Shown here one piece after another: positions 17,755 to 27,022 of a DNA stretch of 43,779 nucleotides. The position numbers and the translations under genes were made by a program. The notes under the pieces were generated by a model. That model saw only the letters and a program-made list of their open reading frames with translations, was not told the DNA's origin and did not search any database. Numbering within the stretch: the first letter of the stretch is position 1; each line of letters starts with the position of its first letter. The stretch lies in contig NZ_BCWB01000018.1 of NCBI RefSeq assembly GCF_001592045.1, positions 1 to 43,779 of the forward strand. Reading direction: 5' to 3'. Source of the DNA: Thermobifida fusca NBRC 14071 = JCM 3263 (GTDB taxonomy: Bacteria > Actinomycetota > Actinomycetes > Streptosporangiales > Streptosporangiaceae).

Positions 17755-17866
17755 ATGGGTGCTGGGGCGGTTGGGTCCTTTCCGGCAGTAAGGAGCAGCC
17801 ACCCCTGCCAGCGGAGGGATCCCATGCATGACGGAAAGCCCGCAGGGGAGATCTGCGTCGTTTCCC

Positions 17867-18610
17867 TCAGTTGTTCTCATCCGTCCCAGCGCCAGGAGCG
17901 GCTTCTTTGTAGGTCGCCGTAATGTACACGGTGACAGCGGCGAGAGCGGCGAGGCCAGCCCAGACAGCGAGAAGCACCCCGAAGCGTTCGAAGCTAGCGT
18001 CGACCATGAGCGCGGCGAAAAGGCCAGCGAGGAACAGTCCACCAGCCAGGCCGAGGGTGGCGGCCATGCCCCGGGTGGGTTTTGGTTCCGCGTGGCGGAT
18101 CAGCCGCCACACGCACGTCACCATGACGAGCAAGGCGGGCGGCCCCGTCACCAGCGCGAAAGCGAGACTGCCTCCGATCACGTCGGTGGGGGCGTCGGTG
18201 GTCTCCTGGGTGGTGCCGTGGGCTGAGATCTCGGTGATGCGGCCCCGCCACAGGGTTCCGGTGACCTGTCCGCCTTCGTCTACTTTGAGGAGCACTGGTC
18301 CTTTGGAGGAGAAGTACGTCTCCCGTTCCGTGCCGTCCTCGGCGATGAGGACCGCACTGTTGTCCTTGTTTCTGGCGTTCGTCAGGTAGATGTCGGTGAC
18401 AGTGAACTCCTGCTGCCAGATGCAGTCCGCAGGAGACTCGGGGGCAGCAGAGCAGGGTTGTGCCGCTTCATAGGCGTGGAGCTCCCTGTTGCCGTCGAGG
18501 ATCGCCGCTCGAACGTGTCCGACAACGATCGCTATCAAGGCGGTGGAGAACAGCAGGACGATGATGCTTCTTGTGTGGCGGCGCAGCACCGTGTTCAGGG
18601 AGGAGGACAC
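17867..18610 (-). CDS. Integral membrane protein, hypothetical
   Basis: A 247-residue protein. One N-terminal helix (SIIVLLFSTALIAIVVG), an outer domain of about 110 residues with two cysteines (QPCSAAPESPADCIW) and a beta-rich VTDIYLTNARNK segment, then three closely spaced helices (LAFALVTGPPALLVMVTCVW and onward). This is a common actinobacterial architecture without assigned function. Start GTG 18610 is taken because the helix follows closely, but AAGGGG is very near it, so the start is uncertain. Confidence 0.65.
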   Translation of the reverse strand: MSSSLNTVLRRHTRSIIVLLFSTALIAIVVGHVRAAILDGNRELHAYEAAQPCSAAPESPADCIWQQEFTVTDIYLTNARNKDNSAVLIAEDGTERETYFSSKGPVLLKVDEGGQVTGTLWRGRITEISAHGTTQETTDAPTDVIGGSLAFALVTGPPALLVMVTCVWRLIRHAEPKPTRGMAATLGLAGGLFLAGLFAALMVDASFERFGVLLAVWAGLAALAAVTVYITATYKEAAPGAGTDENN

Positions 18611-18700
18611 CCCTTAAGCATCTCACAAAATCCATTCCCCCTGTCATCTCCCCTGTGGTATGGCACGCACGGTGATTGTCATTGTGGTCATGAGGTGTCC

Positions 18701-20137
18701 TTAGTGTTTGTTTTCGGGGGTGGGGTGGTTGTTCCTGCGGAGATGATGAAGATAAACCTCGAACTTTACATCGTAGATTTCCTTATGGTGGGTGGGGGAT
18801 ACCACCGGCTCGTAGTGAAGCTCTGGGCGAGCGACCCCCGCCCCCACCGCCCGGGCGGCAAGATGCGCCGCCCCCACCGCCGACGCGCTCCGCAGCCGCA
18901 CCGGACGTAACTCCACCCCTAACACGTTGGCGAGCAGTGCACGGAAACGCGGGTCTCGGCTCCCTCCCCCGGCAAGACGCACCACCGGCGGCAAGCCACC
19001 GGGAAGCATCATGGCGGCATGCCGGATCGTGAAAGCCACTCCTTCCACTGCGGCGCGCAGAACCGCTGTGCGGTCAGTGTCCAACCGCAGCCCTGCCAGC
19101 ACTCCGGTCATCCCCAGCACGGGGGTGCGTTCCCCCGTCAAATGCGGCAGGAACACCACTCCCCCACGATCCGGCTCCTCCCCTGCCGCGGCATACACCT
19201 CCTCCCACGTTGCGCCCAGCAGGGTGCGCACCCACTCCACAACAACCCCGACATTCTGCACGGCAGCCATCCGATACCAGCCGGCACGTTCCGCGGTGCG
19301 GTAGACGTGAACGCCCGGCACCGGGCTGGGATCAGTAGTGGCCGCAACAATCTGCGCGCCGCTGCCCACGGTGAGCTGCGCCTGCTCCTCGCCCGCCGCG
19401 GTAGCTAAGAGCGCTGCCGGGGTGTCGCCCGCACCGACAGCCACGGGAGTCCCCGGATCCATCCCCAGTTCTGCGGCAGCGTCCCCGGTCAGGACCCCTG
19501 CGACGTCGTCGGAAGCCGCCAGCGGCGGCAGCAGGTCCGCGGGGAGCTGCGCGGCACGAAGTGCCGGCAGCGACCACGTGTCCGCGGGCACATCCCACAG
19601 CAGGGTCGCTGACGCGTCAGACGGATCGGTCGCAGCTTTCCCCGTCAACCGCAGCCGCAGCCAGTCCTTGGGCAGCAACGCCCACCGTGCCTCAGCCAAC
19701 AGCCGTGGTTCATGGCGTGCTATCCACGCCAGCAGGGGACCGGTCATCCCCGGCACCAGCGGGTTAGCGAGCGCCTCCCGCTCGGTGTCGGCAAGCCCAC
19801 GCCACGCGGCGAGCTCAGCCGCGGCACGCCGGTCCGCCCACAAGAGAGCGGAACGCAGCGGCGTCGCGTCCTCGCGGGCGAGAACCAGGCCGTGCATCTG
19901 CCCGTCCACCCCGACCGCCCTGATCCGAGGCTGCCCGGCAGCAGCGAGCGCCTGCCGCACCGCGGCCACCGTTGCCTCCCACCAGTCACCCGGATCGCTC
20001 TCCGCCCACCCCGGACGGGGTGAACGCACCGGGTAGGAGGCTTCGCCCTCCCCCACCACGGCGGACTCTGAGTCCACCACCACGACCTTGACCCCGCTGG
20101 TGCCCAAGTCCACGCCGAGCCATGCGTCCCGTGCCAT
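18701..20137 (-). CDS. xylB: Xylulokinase (FGGY carbohydrate kinase)
   Basis: A 478-residue kinase phosphorylating D-xylulose with ATP to enter the pentose phosphate pathway. Seen: N-terminal phosphate-1 motif LGVDLGTSGVKVVVVD, VGVDGQMHGLVL with the substrate/catalytic loop, WADRRAAAEL, GAGDTPAALLATA and C-terminal VRLAGGGSRDPRF adenosine motif. The start ATG 20137 has GGAAGG upstream. The last 30 or so residues (after ELHYEP) are Asn/His-rich and unlike the family, so the 3' end may have been altered. No xylA or pentose transporter is adjacent, so it is not in a recognisable xylose operon. Confidence 0.88.
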   Translation of the reverse strand: MARDAWLGVDLGTSGVKVVVVDSESAVVGEGEASYPVRSPRPGWAESDPGDWWEATVAAVRQALAAAGQPRIRAVGVDGQMHGLVLAREDATPLRSALLWADRRAAAELAAWRGLADTEREALANPLVPGMTGPLLAWIARHEPRLLAEARWALLPKDWLRLRLTGKAATDPSDASATLLWDVPADTWSLPALRAAQLPADLLPPLAASDDVAGVLTGDAAAELGMDPGTPVAVGAGDTPAALLATAAGEEQAQLTVGSGAQIVAATTDPSPVPGVHVYRTAERAGWYRMAAVQNVGVVVEWVRTLLGATWEEVYAAAGEEPDRGGVVFLPHLTGERTPVLGMTGVLAGLRLDTDRTAVLRAAVEGVAFTIRHAAMMLPGGLPPVVRLAGGGSRDPRFRALLANVLGVELRPVRLRSASAVGAAHLAARAVGAGVARPELHYEPVVSPTHHKEIYDVKFEVYLHHLRRNNHPTPENKH

Positions 20138-20168
20138 TCCGACGCCTTCCCTTGTGCAGACGAGTCGA

Positions 20169-22538
20169 TCAGATCGCCCTGCGGCGCTGCAGCCGGGTGA
20201 ACGCCAGCCACCCTGGCAGCACCGGAAGCCAGAATGTCAGCAATCGGAACAACAACACTCCGGGCAAAGCGGCGGCCGCGGGAACCCCAGCGATTGCGGT
20301 CAACCCGCCGATGAGCGCCGCCTCAACAGCGCCCAGGCCGCCAGGAGACGGCGCTGCCGAGCCGAGCGCATTCCCCGCTAGGTAGACCATCCCGACCGCG
20401 GCCAGCGATGGGGTCGCATCAAACGCCAGGATGCTGGTGTACAGGCACAACACCAGGCTCACCGTGAGCAGCACAGTGCCGCCCATCCCCAGCACGAGAC
20501 GGCTCGGATGCTGGACGAGATCAAGCAGGTGCGGCAGCACCCCGTGCAGGTGGGGGCGAAGCCGCCCCACTGCGGCGCGGCGCAGCCGCGGCACCGCGAG
20601 CACGGCCGCGGCCAACACAGAAAGCACCCCCACGACCAGCAGTAGCGTGAACGACGGAGAAAAATCGCCGGGATAGTCCATGTTCGACAGGTAGGCGCAC
20701 ACCACCAGCAGCGGCACTAGCGTCACCAGCCCTGCCACCTGGGACACACCCACCGCGGACACTGCCTGGGCGGTGCTGGCCCCTGCCCGGATCAGATAGC
20801 GGGTATTCAACGCCAACGATCCCACGCCTGCTGGAGTGGCGATACGCACGAAACACGAAGCGTACTGCACGAGCACGGTACGCCATAGCCGCAGTCGCAC
20901 CGGCGAAAACCCGAGCAGCGCTACCGCGGGAGCCAGCACACACAGCAGCGACAACACCGCGGCCGCGCTCGTCCACCCCGGATCAGGGTCGCTGAGCGTA
21001 TTCCAGGCCACCCCGGTGAGCTGGTAGACCAGGGCGAGCCCCACGACGGTCGCCACCGCGACCGTGACCACGGTCCGCGGCGGCATCCGCTCCAACTGCA
21101 CTGGTTGAGCGGGGGCGTGCGGGACGACACGCACAATCTCCTGGCGCACTTCCCGCAACAGGTCGCGGTGGCCCCGTACTGCTTGCCGCAAGGGCGGGGG
21201 CAGGCCGACGCTCTGCAGGAACGGCAGGATGGCGGCGACCGCATCCGCACCCAGATTCCGGACCGCGGACTCTACCGAGCGGTACGGGCCCACGTGCAGC
21301 GCCAACGTCACGAGAAGAGCTGCCTGGTCCAACGAGAGTGCCCACGGTCCGGCGGCGATGCTCCCCGTGGACAAGGCTGTGAACGCGGCATGCCCGTCGG
21401 CGCGTTGCACGACAGTTCCGGGGCTGATGCCCCGGTGGGCGACCCGGTGGCGGTGCAGCAGTCGCAACTGCGCCCACACCTTGTCCACGAACTCGTCGGT
21501 GAGCTCGCTGTCCCCCAATTCCGTGAGTGGCCGCACTGCGACATGCTCCCGGACGAGAAAGGCTGCGGAAGGACCGAGCTCTCCCACAGCCAGCAGACGC
21601 GGCGTCGCCGCACCGGCCGCCGCGGCGGCATACTCCAGCAAAGCCGTGTGCTCCACCCGGTCCCGCAGGCTCCACAGCAAAGGCGGGGCTGCGGCGTTCC
21701 GCAGCACGATCCGGGAGAACAACCGCCGTACCACTCCGCTCGTCGGATCAGAGTCAAGAACCGTCACCTGCAGGCGGCGAGTAGCGGTCTCCGCCATAAA
21801 ACACCGGTTGCCTTCCGAGTCAGTTCCCGCAAACGCCAGGCGCGACGGCTCCCAGCCGAGACGCTCCAGCTCGTACAGCAGCCGCCCCACCGCGAGCCGC
21901 GGAATACTCACCCCTATGGCGTAATTCGTCAACGACGCACACACCGCCCCCACCAGCAGAGTCAGGAGCAACGCGAGCGCGGTGGTGTAACCGGACAGCA
22001 GCACTGAGGCGGCTGTCACAGCGACACTCACTGCCATAGGACCGGTGACCCGAGGCAAGTGGACCGGGCGGGTGGCGTGCAGGTAGGCGAATGCCGCGGC
22101 GAGATAGGCGTGCAACGGGTTGCTGGCCGGGCCCCCCGCAGACGCGTTGAGGATCGTCGGTGTCTCCGCGCCGAGCAGGGCAGCAAACCCCAGGTTGAGT
22201 GCCACGGTCGTCCCGTAGCCGGCCCCGGCCGCAGTCAACACCCGCACCACGTGGCGTATGTCGCGGCGGATCAAGCGTTCCGCCACGATGATGCCGCCCA
22301 GCAGCAGCACGGCGAGGTTCGCGAGCCCAGCAGCAAGCCCGAACAGTGACGGCGGCAGCAGGGAACGCAGTTCTGCGGGATCGCCCACGGCTGACGGTTC
22401 AGCGGCGAGTGCGATCGCCAAGAGAACCATGACCAGTAGCGCGCCCCCGATCACCGCGACCATCAAATCGACCGGCCGCCGGGCGATGCCCCCCGTGGCA
22501 TCCATCCTGGTTCTGCTGGTGCTCTCTGCCGCTTTCAC
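20169..22538 (-). CDS. MprF/AglD-like (UPF0104) membrane protein with internal kinase-like domain
   Basis: A protein of about 789 residues. The N-terminal third has several hydrophobic helices. Residues about 220-460 form a soluble domain resembling a lipopolysaccharide/aminoglycoside kinase, with VREHVAVRPLTELGD and a HRHRVAHRGISPGTVV catalytic-loop-like segment, although the usual Asp residues are missing. The C-terminal third is the LPG_synthase_TM (PF03706) fold: FSPVRLRLWRTVLVQY, IATPAGVGSLALNTRY and SAAPSPGGLGAVEAALIGGL. The family includes lipid flippases and glycolipid-related proteins; this fused form is common in actinobacteria and uncharacterised. The start is uncertain: GTG 22538 with an AGGGTAGAG site, or ATG 22505. 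It is divergent from the gene at 22752. Confidence 0.75.
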   Translation of the reverse strand: MKAAESTSRTRMDATGGIARRPVDLMVAVIGGALLVMVLLAIALAAEPSAVGDPAELRSLLPPSLFGLAAGLANLAVLLLGGIIVAERLIRRDIRHVVRVLTAAGAGYGTTVALNLGFAALLGAETPTILNASAGGPASNPLHAYLAAAFAYLHATRPVHLPRVTGPMAVSVAVTAASVLLSGYTTALALLLTLLVGAVCASLTNYAIGVSIPRLAVGRLLYELERLGWEPSRLAFAGTDSEGNRCFMAETATRRLQVTVLDSDPTSGVVRRLFSRIVLRNAAAPPLLWSLRDRVEHTALLEYAAAAAGAATPRLLAVGELGPSAAFLVREHVAVRPLTELGDSELTDEFVDKVWAQLRLLHRHRVAHRGISPGTVVQRADGHAAFTALSTGSIAAGPWALSLDQAALLVTLALHVGPYRSVESAVRNLGADAVAAILPFLQSVGLPPPLRQAVRGHRDLLREVRQEIVRVVPHAPAQPVQLERMPPRTVVTVAVATVVGLALVYQLTGVAWNTLSDPDPGWTSAAAVLSLLCVLAPAVALLGFSPVRLRLWRTVLVQYASCFVRIATPAGVGSLALNTRYLIRAGASTAQAVSAVGVSQVAGLVTLVPLLVVCAYLSNMDYPGDFSPSFTLLLVVGVLSVLAAAVLAVPRLRRAAVGRLRPHLHGVLPHLLDLVQHPSRLVLGMGGTVLLTVSLVLCLYTSILAFDATPSLAAVGMVYLAGNALGSAAPSPGGLGAVEAALIGGLTAIAGVPAAAALPGVLLFRLLTFWLPVLPGWLAFTRLQRRRAI

Positions 22539-22751
22539 GCTCTCTACCCTGCCCTGACAGCAGTCTGTTGTCGCGTTGCGCGGGTGGGAAAAGACCAACC
22601 CTGCTGGTGGGAGTACGTGCTCCGCGCGTTATCCACAGTCCGGAAAACTTGGTATCAACGTGCCATAGCGGAACGGCAGAATCACCCTAGGCGCACAAGC
22701 GGTAATCTCACCGAAAGCACGCTTTACGTCGCTTTCCCGGCAAGGAGAGAC

Positions 22752-24059
22752 ATGGTCACCTATGAGCAGGCGCTCGCGATCGCGGACGCGTGGCTCAACG
22801 GTTCCGCCCCTCCGGGGCAGCGCCTGGAGGTGCGGACCCACGAATTCGACCTGGGCTGGGTCGTTTGGGCCGTTCCCGCCGCTGTCACCCATGACCCGCT
22901 GCCCGGCTCGTCTCCCCCCGACGACGTCGGCAGCCCTTACGGGGTAGTAGACCGGCACACCGGTGAATTGAGCACCTGGCCGTCGACGTCGCTGGAGGAA
23001 GTGGTGCGGATGTACCGCGACAAGCATTCCGGCACCCACTTCCCCCACCCCTACGACCCTTCACTCCCCCCGATCGTCGGCCCCGGCAACACCGTGGTCT
23101 TCACCTACCGCGACGCGGGCGGAGACGAAATGTCCCTCAGCCGCTCCTCCGGTCCCGGCCTTCCCCCGCCGGAAATCCAAGTGTGGACAGAACTGCGGTG
23201 GATGGGGGTGCGACCCGAAGACGTCATTGCCATCCACTCCGACCTGTACCCTGCTGACCTGCCCGGCGGCTACCGCGGCCAGTTCCTACGCACCACCTTC
23301 GCTGACGCTGACCTGTCCTGTTCCCACGACTACGGGCCCACGCGAGTGGTCCGTGCCCAAGGCATGGCGGCGCTCCTCGACCACGCCGAGGCGGCGCACC
23401 GGCTTTCGGGGACCCCGCCGCTTCCCCGCCCCAACCGGATCCCGTTCCCTGCGGCACACCACGACGGCTCCCCCCTCGCCGACGACGTACTGGACCAGCT
23501 GCTCGCGGACACCCGTCTCCCCGTGCAGCGGTACGACGCCGATGCGGTGGCTGAAAGCGGACTTCCTGAAGCCACGCACGACGCGTTGACCCGGTTCGGG
23601 CTTCCCAGTCTTATCCCCCACTTCTTCGTCGCTGATCCCCCGCACCAGCCTCCTGCTGGCGGGCTGTTCTGCGACGCTGCCACCCACCTGCATGCTCGCG
23701 GCACCCCTGCATCCGATCCGACGCTGGCCGCCACCCTGGGCGAGTATGTACGTATCGGCAGTGACGGGGGCAGTGTGGTCGCGGTACGCCGCGCTGAACC
23801 GGATGCCGGCACGGTGTGGGCGATCGACATGCGCAGCGGTGCGACCCGCTACATCAATCGGTCAGTGGCGGACTTCAGCCACTGCCTCGTGGTGTTAGCG
23901 TACACCTTGCCGAAGATGCGCGGCCAAAACCCCTATGCCGCAGGCCAAACAGTTGCGAAGTTCCAGGAGACGCTGGCTGGCATCGACGGTTCCGTGTTTG
24001 CCGACCCCGAGCACTGGTGGGCGGTGATTGTCGAGCAGATGTGGGACGGTCTACTGTGA
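22752..24059 (+). CDS. Multi-domain immunity-like protein (YrhB + deaminase-like + SUKH-4)
   Basis: A 435-residue protein. Residues 1-100 resemble YrhB/Imm35 (YEQALAIADAWLN, FDLGWVVWAVPA, GVVDRHTGELSTWPS). The middle (about 105-205) resembles the YwqJ/SCP1.201 deaminase-like domain: VWTELRWMG, then LYPADLPGGYRGQFLR and SHDYG. The C-terminal half matches SUKH-4 (GLPSLIPHFFVAD, LGEYVRIGSDGGSVVAV). Related actinobacterial proteins neutralise polymorphic toxins. In active deaminases the middle domain has PC and YC zinc ligands; here PA and YR stand in their place, so it is probably catalytically dead. No toxin gene is adjacent. The ATG at 22752 follows AAGGAGAG. Confidence 0.7.
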   Translation: MVTYEQALAIADAWLNGSAPPGQRLEVRTHEFDLGWVVWAVPAAVTHDPLPGSSPPDDVGSPYGVVDRHTGELSTWPSTSLEEVVRMYRDKHSGTHFPHPYDPSLPPIVGPGNTVVFTYRDAGGDEMSLSRSSGPGLPPPEIQVWTELRWMGVRPEDVIAIHSDLYPADLPGGYRGQFLRTTFADADLSCSHDYGPTRVVRAQGMAALLDHAEAAHRLSGTPPLPRPNRIPFPAAHHDGSPLADDVLDQLLADTRLPVQRYDADAVAESGLPEATHDALTRFGLPSLIPHFFVADPPHQPPAGGLFCDAATHLHARGTPASDPTLAATLGEYVRIGSDGGSVVAVRRAEPDAGTVWAIDMRSGATRYINRSVADFSHCLVVLAYTLPKMRGQNPYAAGQTVAKFQETLAGIDGSVFADPEHWWAVIVEQMWDGLL

Positions 24060-25237
24060 GCGGCTGCTATCCACGGAAGCTGTGCCTCGCATTGGGGTTC
24101 GCTGACTGAGCGGTTCTTCTCCCCTGCTTTGCGGCCGCGCTGTCCCCATGAACTTCCCGGCTCGACCCTGCCAGCAGCCCTCCGATAGCTATTGTGGTGA
24201 GTTCTTTCTCTGTCTGGCAGGTCGAAGCCGCCATCACGTCGTGAGGCGACGCTGGGCTCTTCTACCTCCGTGTCATCCGGGAACCGCCTTGACAACTGTG
24301 CTGCCTCACCAGGCAGGGCATAAATGCGTCCGGTCACCTGGTGTTTCTCACCCAGGTGCGGGCGTTTTTCAACAGTCCCGCGGGCGCGCCACTCCCCGCA
24401 ACAGTGGGATCACCAGTGTCCGAAGGATCCCCGATCAACCCAGCCTTCAAGGAATAGCCGGAGTGGTCTCGACAACGCTGCTGACAGGCGGCATCAATGC
24501 TGCTTGCGTGGGGGCAAAGCGGTTGCAGGCGATCTCGATATCTTCGGCTTCCTGCCGCTGCTCTCCGTGACAGTGCTCCACCTCGGATCTACGTGCGCGG
24601 AGTCTGGCGCACACTCCGTTTAGTCTCGCTGGGACAGCCTGAGAAGCACGAAAATGCGCAGCGCTTTTCTTTCTCGAAAGAGAACTAAAGAAGCCGATTC
24701 ACTACGTGCTGTTGAACCTGCTCTCAGCGAGGGAAGCCCTGTCATATGTTCCACTTAGTGGCAGTGTTCTCCTTCGTCACTTTCCAGGCGGACACGCTCC
24801 ATCTTGAGCCTTCCTGACGTACCGTCCTGTGCTGCCCAGAGATGAAGCCTTGAGGCTACCCCCACCAGAAACTCTGACAATGTTTAGATTTTTCTTGACC
24901 TCTGAGTTAATTTCGGACGTGAAATAACACCTACTTCAGACACTTCACATCAAGGACACCTATCCCCAGGTTTGACTAATTACCTGCATTCTCTCCACGG
25001 ATCAGGTGAGTTGCCGCTAATGTCACCTTCTGCTGTCTTGAGTACTTGGTGTTTCTCGCACGGAACTGCAGGAATGTTCGGGCCACTGCGCTTGTGGTTA
25101 CTCCTGCGCTGCCCCTCAAGAGACTTCTGCCACAGCGGCTGCTCCCCCGAAGCCGCACTCAAGACAGGGAGCACCGATCTGGAGACCAGAGGACATACCC
25201 GGTTTCCAGCGAAAACAAGGCGTCAGATGGAGACTGC
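24060..25237. other. Large intergenic region before the type III operon
   Basis: About 1.18 kb with no supported gene; frames give peptides without recognisable motifs, though one (roughly 24304-24456, containing FNSPAGAPLPATVGSPVS) might be a gene remnant. It shows small hairpins: CTGCCT/AGGCAG (24301-24316) and CACCTGG/CCAGGTG (24335-24358), the latter followed by GCGTTTTTC and so terminator-like. Around 24880-24930 it turns AT-rich with TTGACC, a reasonable promoter zone for cmr2. Confidence 0.5.
24335..24370 (+). terminator. Possible terminator
   Basis: Stem CACCTGG (24335-24341) / CCAGGTG (24352-24358) followed by GCGGGCGTTTTTC. It is about 280 bases after the immunity-like gene, so it may end a longer transcript or a lost gene. 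Confidence 0.3.
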
Positions 25238-27022
25238 GTGGACGGCCAAGACCTCGTGGTGATCGCACTGTCCGGAGTCCAGCGATTCATCGAAGAATCC
25301 AGAAGCACCTCGGACCTGCGGGCAGGCAGCCGAATCATCGCTGAGCTCACCGAACAAGCCGTGTCCGTGTGCCAGGAGTCCGCTGCCGAACTCGTCTTCC
25401 CCGCCCCGAGCAAGAAAAGGAAAGACGTGGGAATGCCTAACCGGGTGGTGGCACTCGCCCCCGCAGGGCAGGGGACGACACTTGCTCAGCGAGCCACCGC
25501 ACGGGTGAATGAGAAGTGGAAGGAGTGGTTGCAAAAGACTCTTGGCCGTATCGAAGAAACCCCCGGTATGCCCGCCGTGACGTGGGCCGTAGCTCCCCCA
25601 CGGCCAGGCGGCTACCCCGAACAGTGGAAAGAAGCCCAACGTCGCCTAGCCGCACGCAAACAGGTCCGGAACTTCACCGCCCTGGAGGCACGCAACGGCC
25701 CCTGCCAGCTGAGTCCTCACTGGCCCGCGACCACGAAGCCACCGAAAGGTCTTCCCTCTTTTGAGCGTGACACGCTGAGCGCTGCCAACTGGCTGAAACG
25801 CAAGCTTGGCCGCCCCAATGATAAGGAGAGCGTGTCACCTTACGGGATCCCCTCGACCTACGGGATCGCGTCGGCCCCATTCCGCATCGAAGTTCTGAAA
25901 AATATCAACGATCCGGATGTAACTGAACAGGTGGACTACTTGCATCAAGTAGTCCAGGACGAAGATACGGGCATACATATCCCCAACTGGCCACTGCCAG
26001 GCATGCCGAAACCTCAGGGAGAATTAGCCCAGTGGCTGTGGCGGCACGGAGGACAGTGGGTTTACACAGACTCATGGTCCGCAGAGTCGCTGGCCCGCGA
26101 ATTCAGGAAGCCGACTTCTGGAGAAGCATTCGACAACTTCTCCAGAACAGTAGAGATAGGCCGTATTGCTGCCGCTGATCTTCAAAAGATCATGCGGGAC
26201 AAGTTCCAGGTAGCGCCTCCCTCCTCCTACCTGGCGATTCTTGTCCAAGACCTGGACGGCATGGGCTCCTACCTCTCCGAGGAAAAGAACCTGTCGCACA
26301 AGCGGCACACCGAAATTTCTGACCAGTTGCGGAGAGTCGCTGAAAGGCAGACAGAACTGCTGCACGACTCGGCGCTGCTGGGCGTTGCAGTCTATGCCGG
26401 CGGAGACGACCTGCTGGCGTTCCTTCCCGCAGCGACAGCCCTTGCGGGGGCACGCGCCTGCAGACAGGCAGTCACCGAAGTATCCCCGGAACTGCCCACG
26501 GCGAGCAGTGCCTTACTGTTCTTCCACCGCAAATACCCGTTGCGGCTCGCCTTGGCCGCGAGCCGGGAAGCCCTGGCTGCCGCCAAAAACGTTCCTGGAA
26601 AGAACGCTCTCGCCGTGAGCTACCTGCGCCGCTCCGGAACCCAGGAAACATACGTCCAGAAATGGGCTCTTCCTGACCACAACGATCCCGAGGCCTTGGT
26701 GTGTGACCGCCTGTCCCTCTTCACCAGGAGTGAGACGGGAGCACGGCTATCCCCCAGGCTACTGCGGGACCTGGAACGCGACAGTCACGCCCTATGCACG
26801 CTCAGTCTGGACCTCTTTACCGCTGAGCTCCAGCGCCTCGTCCACCGGCATACTCTCGCGCCCACCAGCGAGCAACAAAAAGCATTTGCCCTCAAGGCTG
26901 CAGAGCAGCTCCGCCTTCTGGGACGGCCCACCAGCGCCCTAGAAGACTCAGAAAAGATTTCCGAACAATCACTGATCGCGGCGGCTCGAGTCGCAGTGTT
27001 CTTGCGTCAGGAGTGCCGATGA
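25238..27022 (+). CDS. cmr2: Type III-B CRISPR Cas10 / Cmr2, HD-less
   Basis: A 594-residue large subunit of the Cmr complex. It opens directly with VVIALSGVQRFIEESRS and DLRAGSRIIAELTEQA, the first ferredoxin-like (palm) part; the N-terminal HD nuclease domain of typical Cas10 is absent. The second palm domain carries the cyclase motif YAGGDDLLAF (GGDD at about 388-391), so synthesis of cyclic oligoadenylate on target-RNA binding is expected, whereas Cas10 ssDNase activity is not. GTG 25238 is chosen because GGAG sits six bases upstream and similarity starts there; 64 upstream in-frame codons show no homology. First gene of the operon; overlaps cmr3 by ATGA. Confidence 0.93.
   Translation: MDGQDLVVIALSGVQRFIEESRSTSDLRAGSRIIAELTEQAVSVCQESAAELVFPAPSKKRKDVGMPNRVVALAPAGQGTTLAQRATARVNEKWKEWLQKTLGRIEETPGMPAVTWAVAPPRPGGYPEQWKEAQRRLAARKQVRNFTALEARNGPCQLSPHWPATTKPPKGLPSFERDTLSAANWLKRKLGRPNDKESVSPYGIPSTYGIASAPFRIEVLKNINDPDVTEQVDYLHQVVQDEDTGIHIPNWPLPGMPKPQGELAQWLWRHGGQWVYTDSWSAESLAREFRKPTSGEAFDNFSRTVEIGRIAAADLQKIMRDKFQVAPPSSYLAILVQDLDGMGSYLSEEKNLSHKRHTEISDQLRRVAERQTELLHDSALLGVAVYAGGDDLLAFLPAATALAGARACRQAVTEVSPELPTASSALLFFHRKYPLRLALAASREALAAAKNVPGKNALAVSYLRRSGTQETYVQKWALPDHNDPEALVCDRLSLFTRSETGARLSPRLLRDLERDSHALCTLSLDLFTAELQRLVHRHTLAPTSEQQKAFALKAAEQLRLLGRPTSALEDSEKISEQSLIAAARVAVFLRQECR

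Noticed and set aside
25046-25237. Upstream 64 codons of cmr2
   Set aside because: No Cas10 similarity; GTG 25238 has a correctly spaced GGAG and the Cmr2 domain starts right after it.
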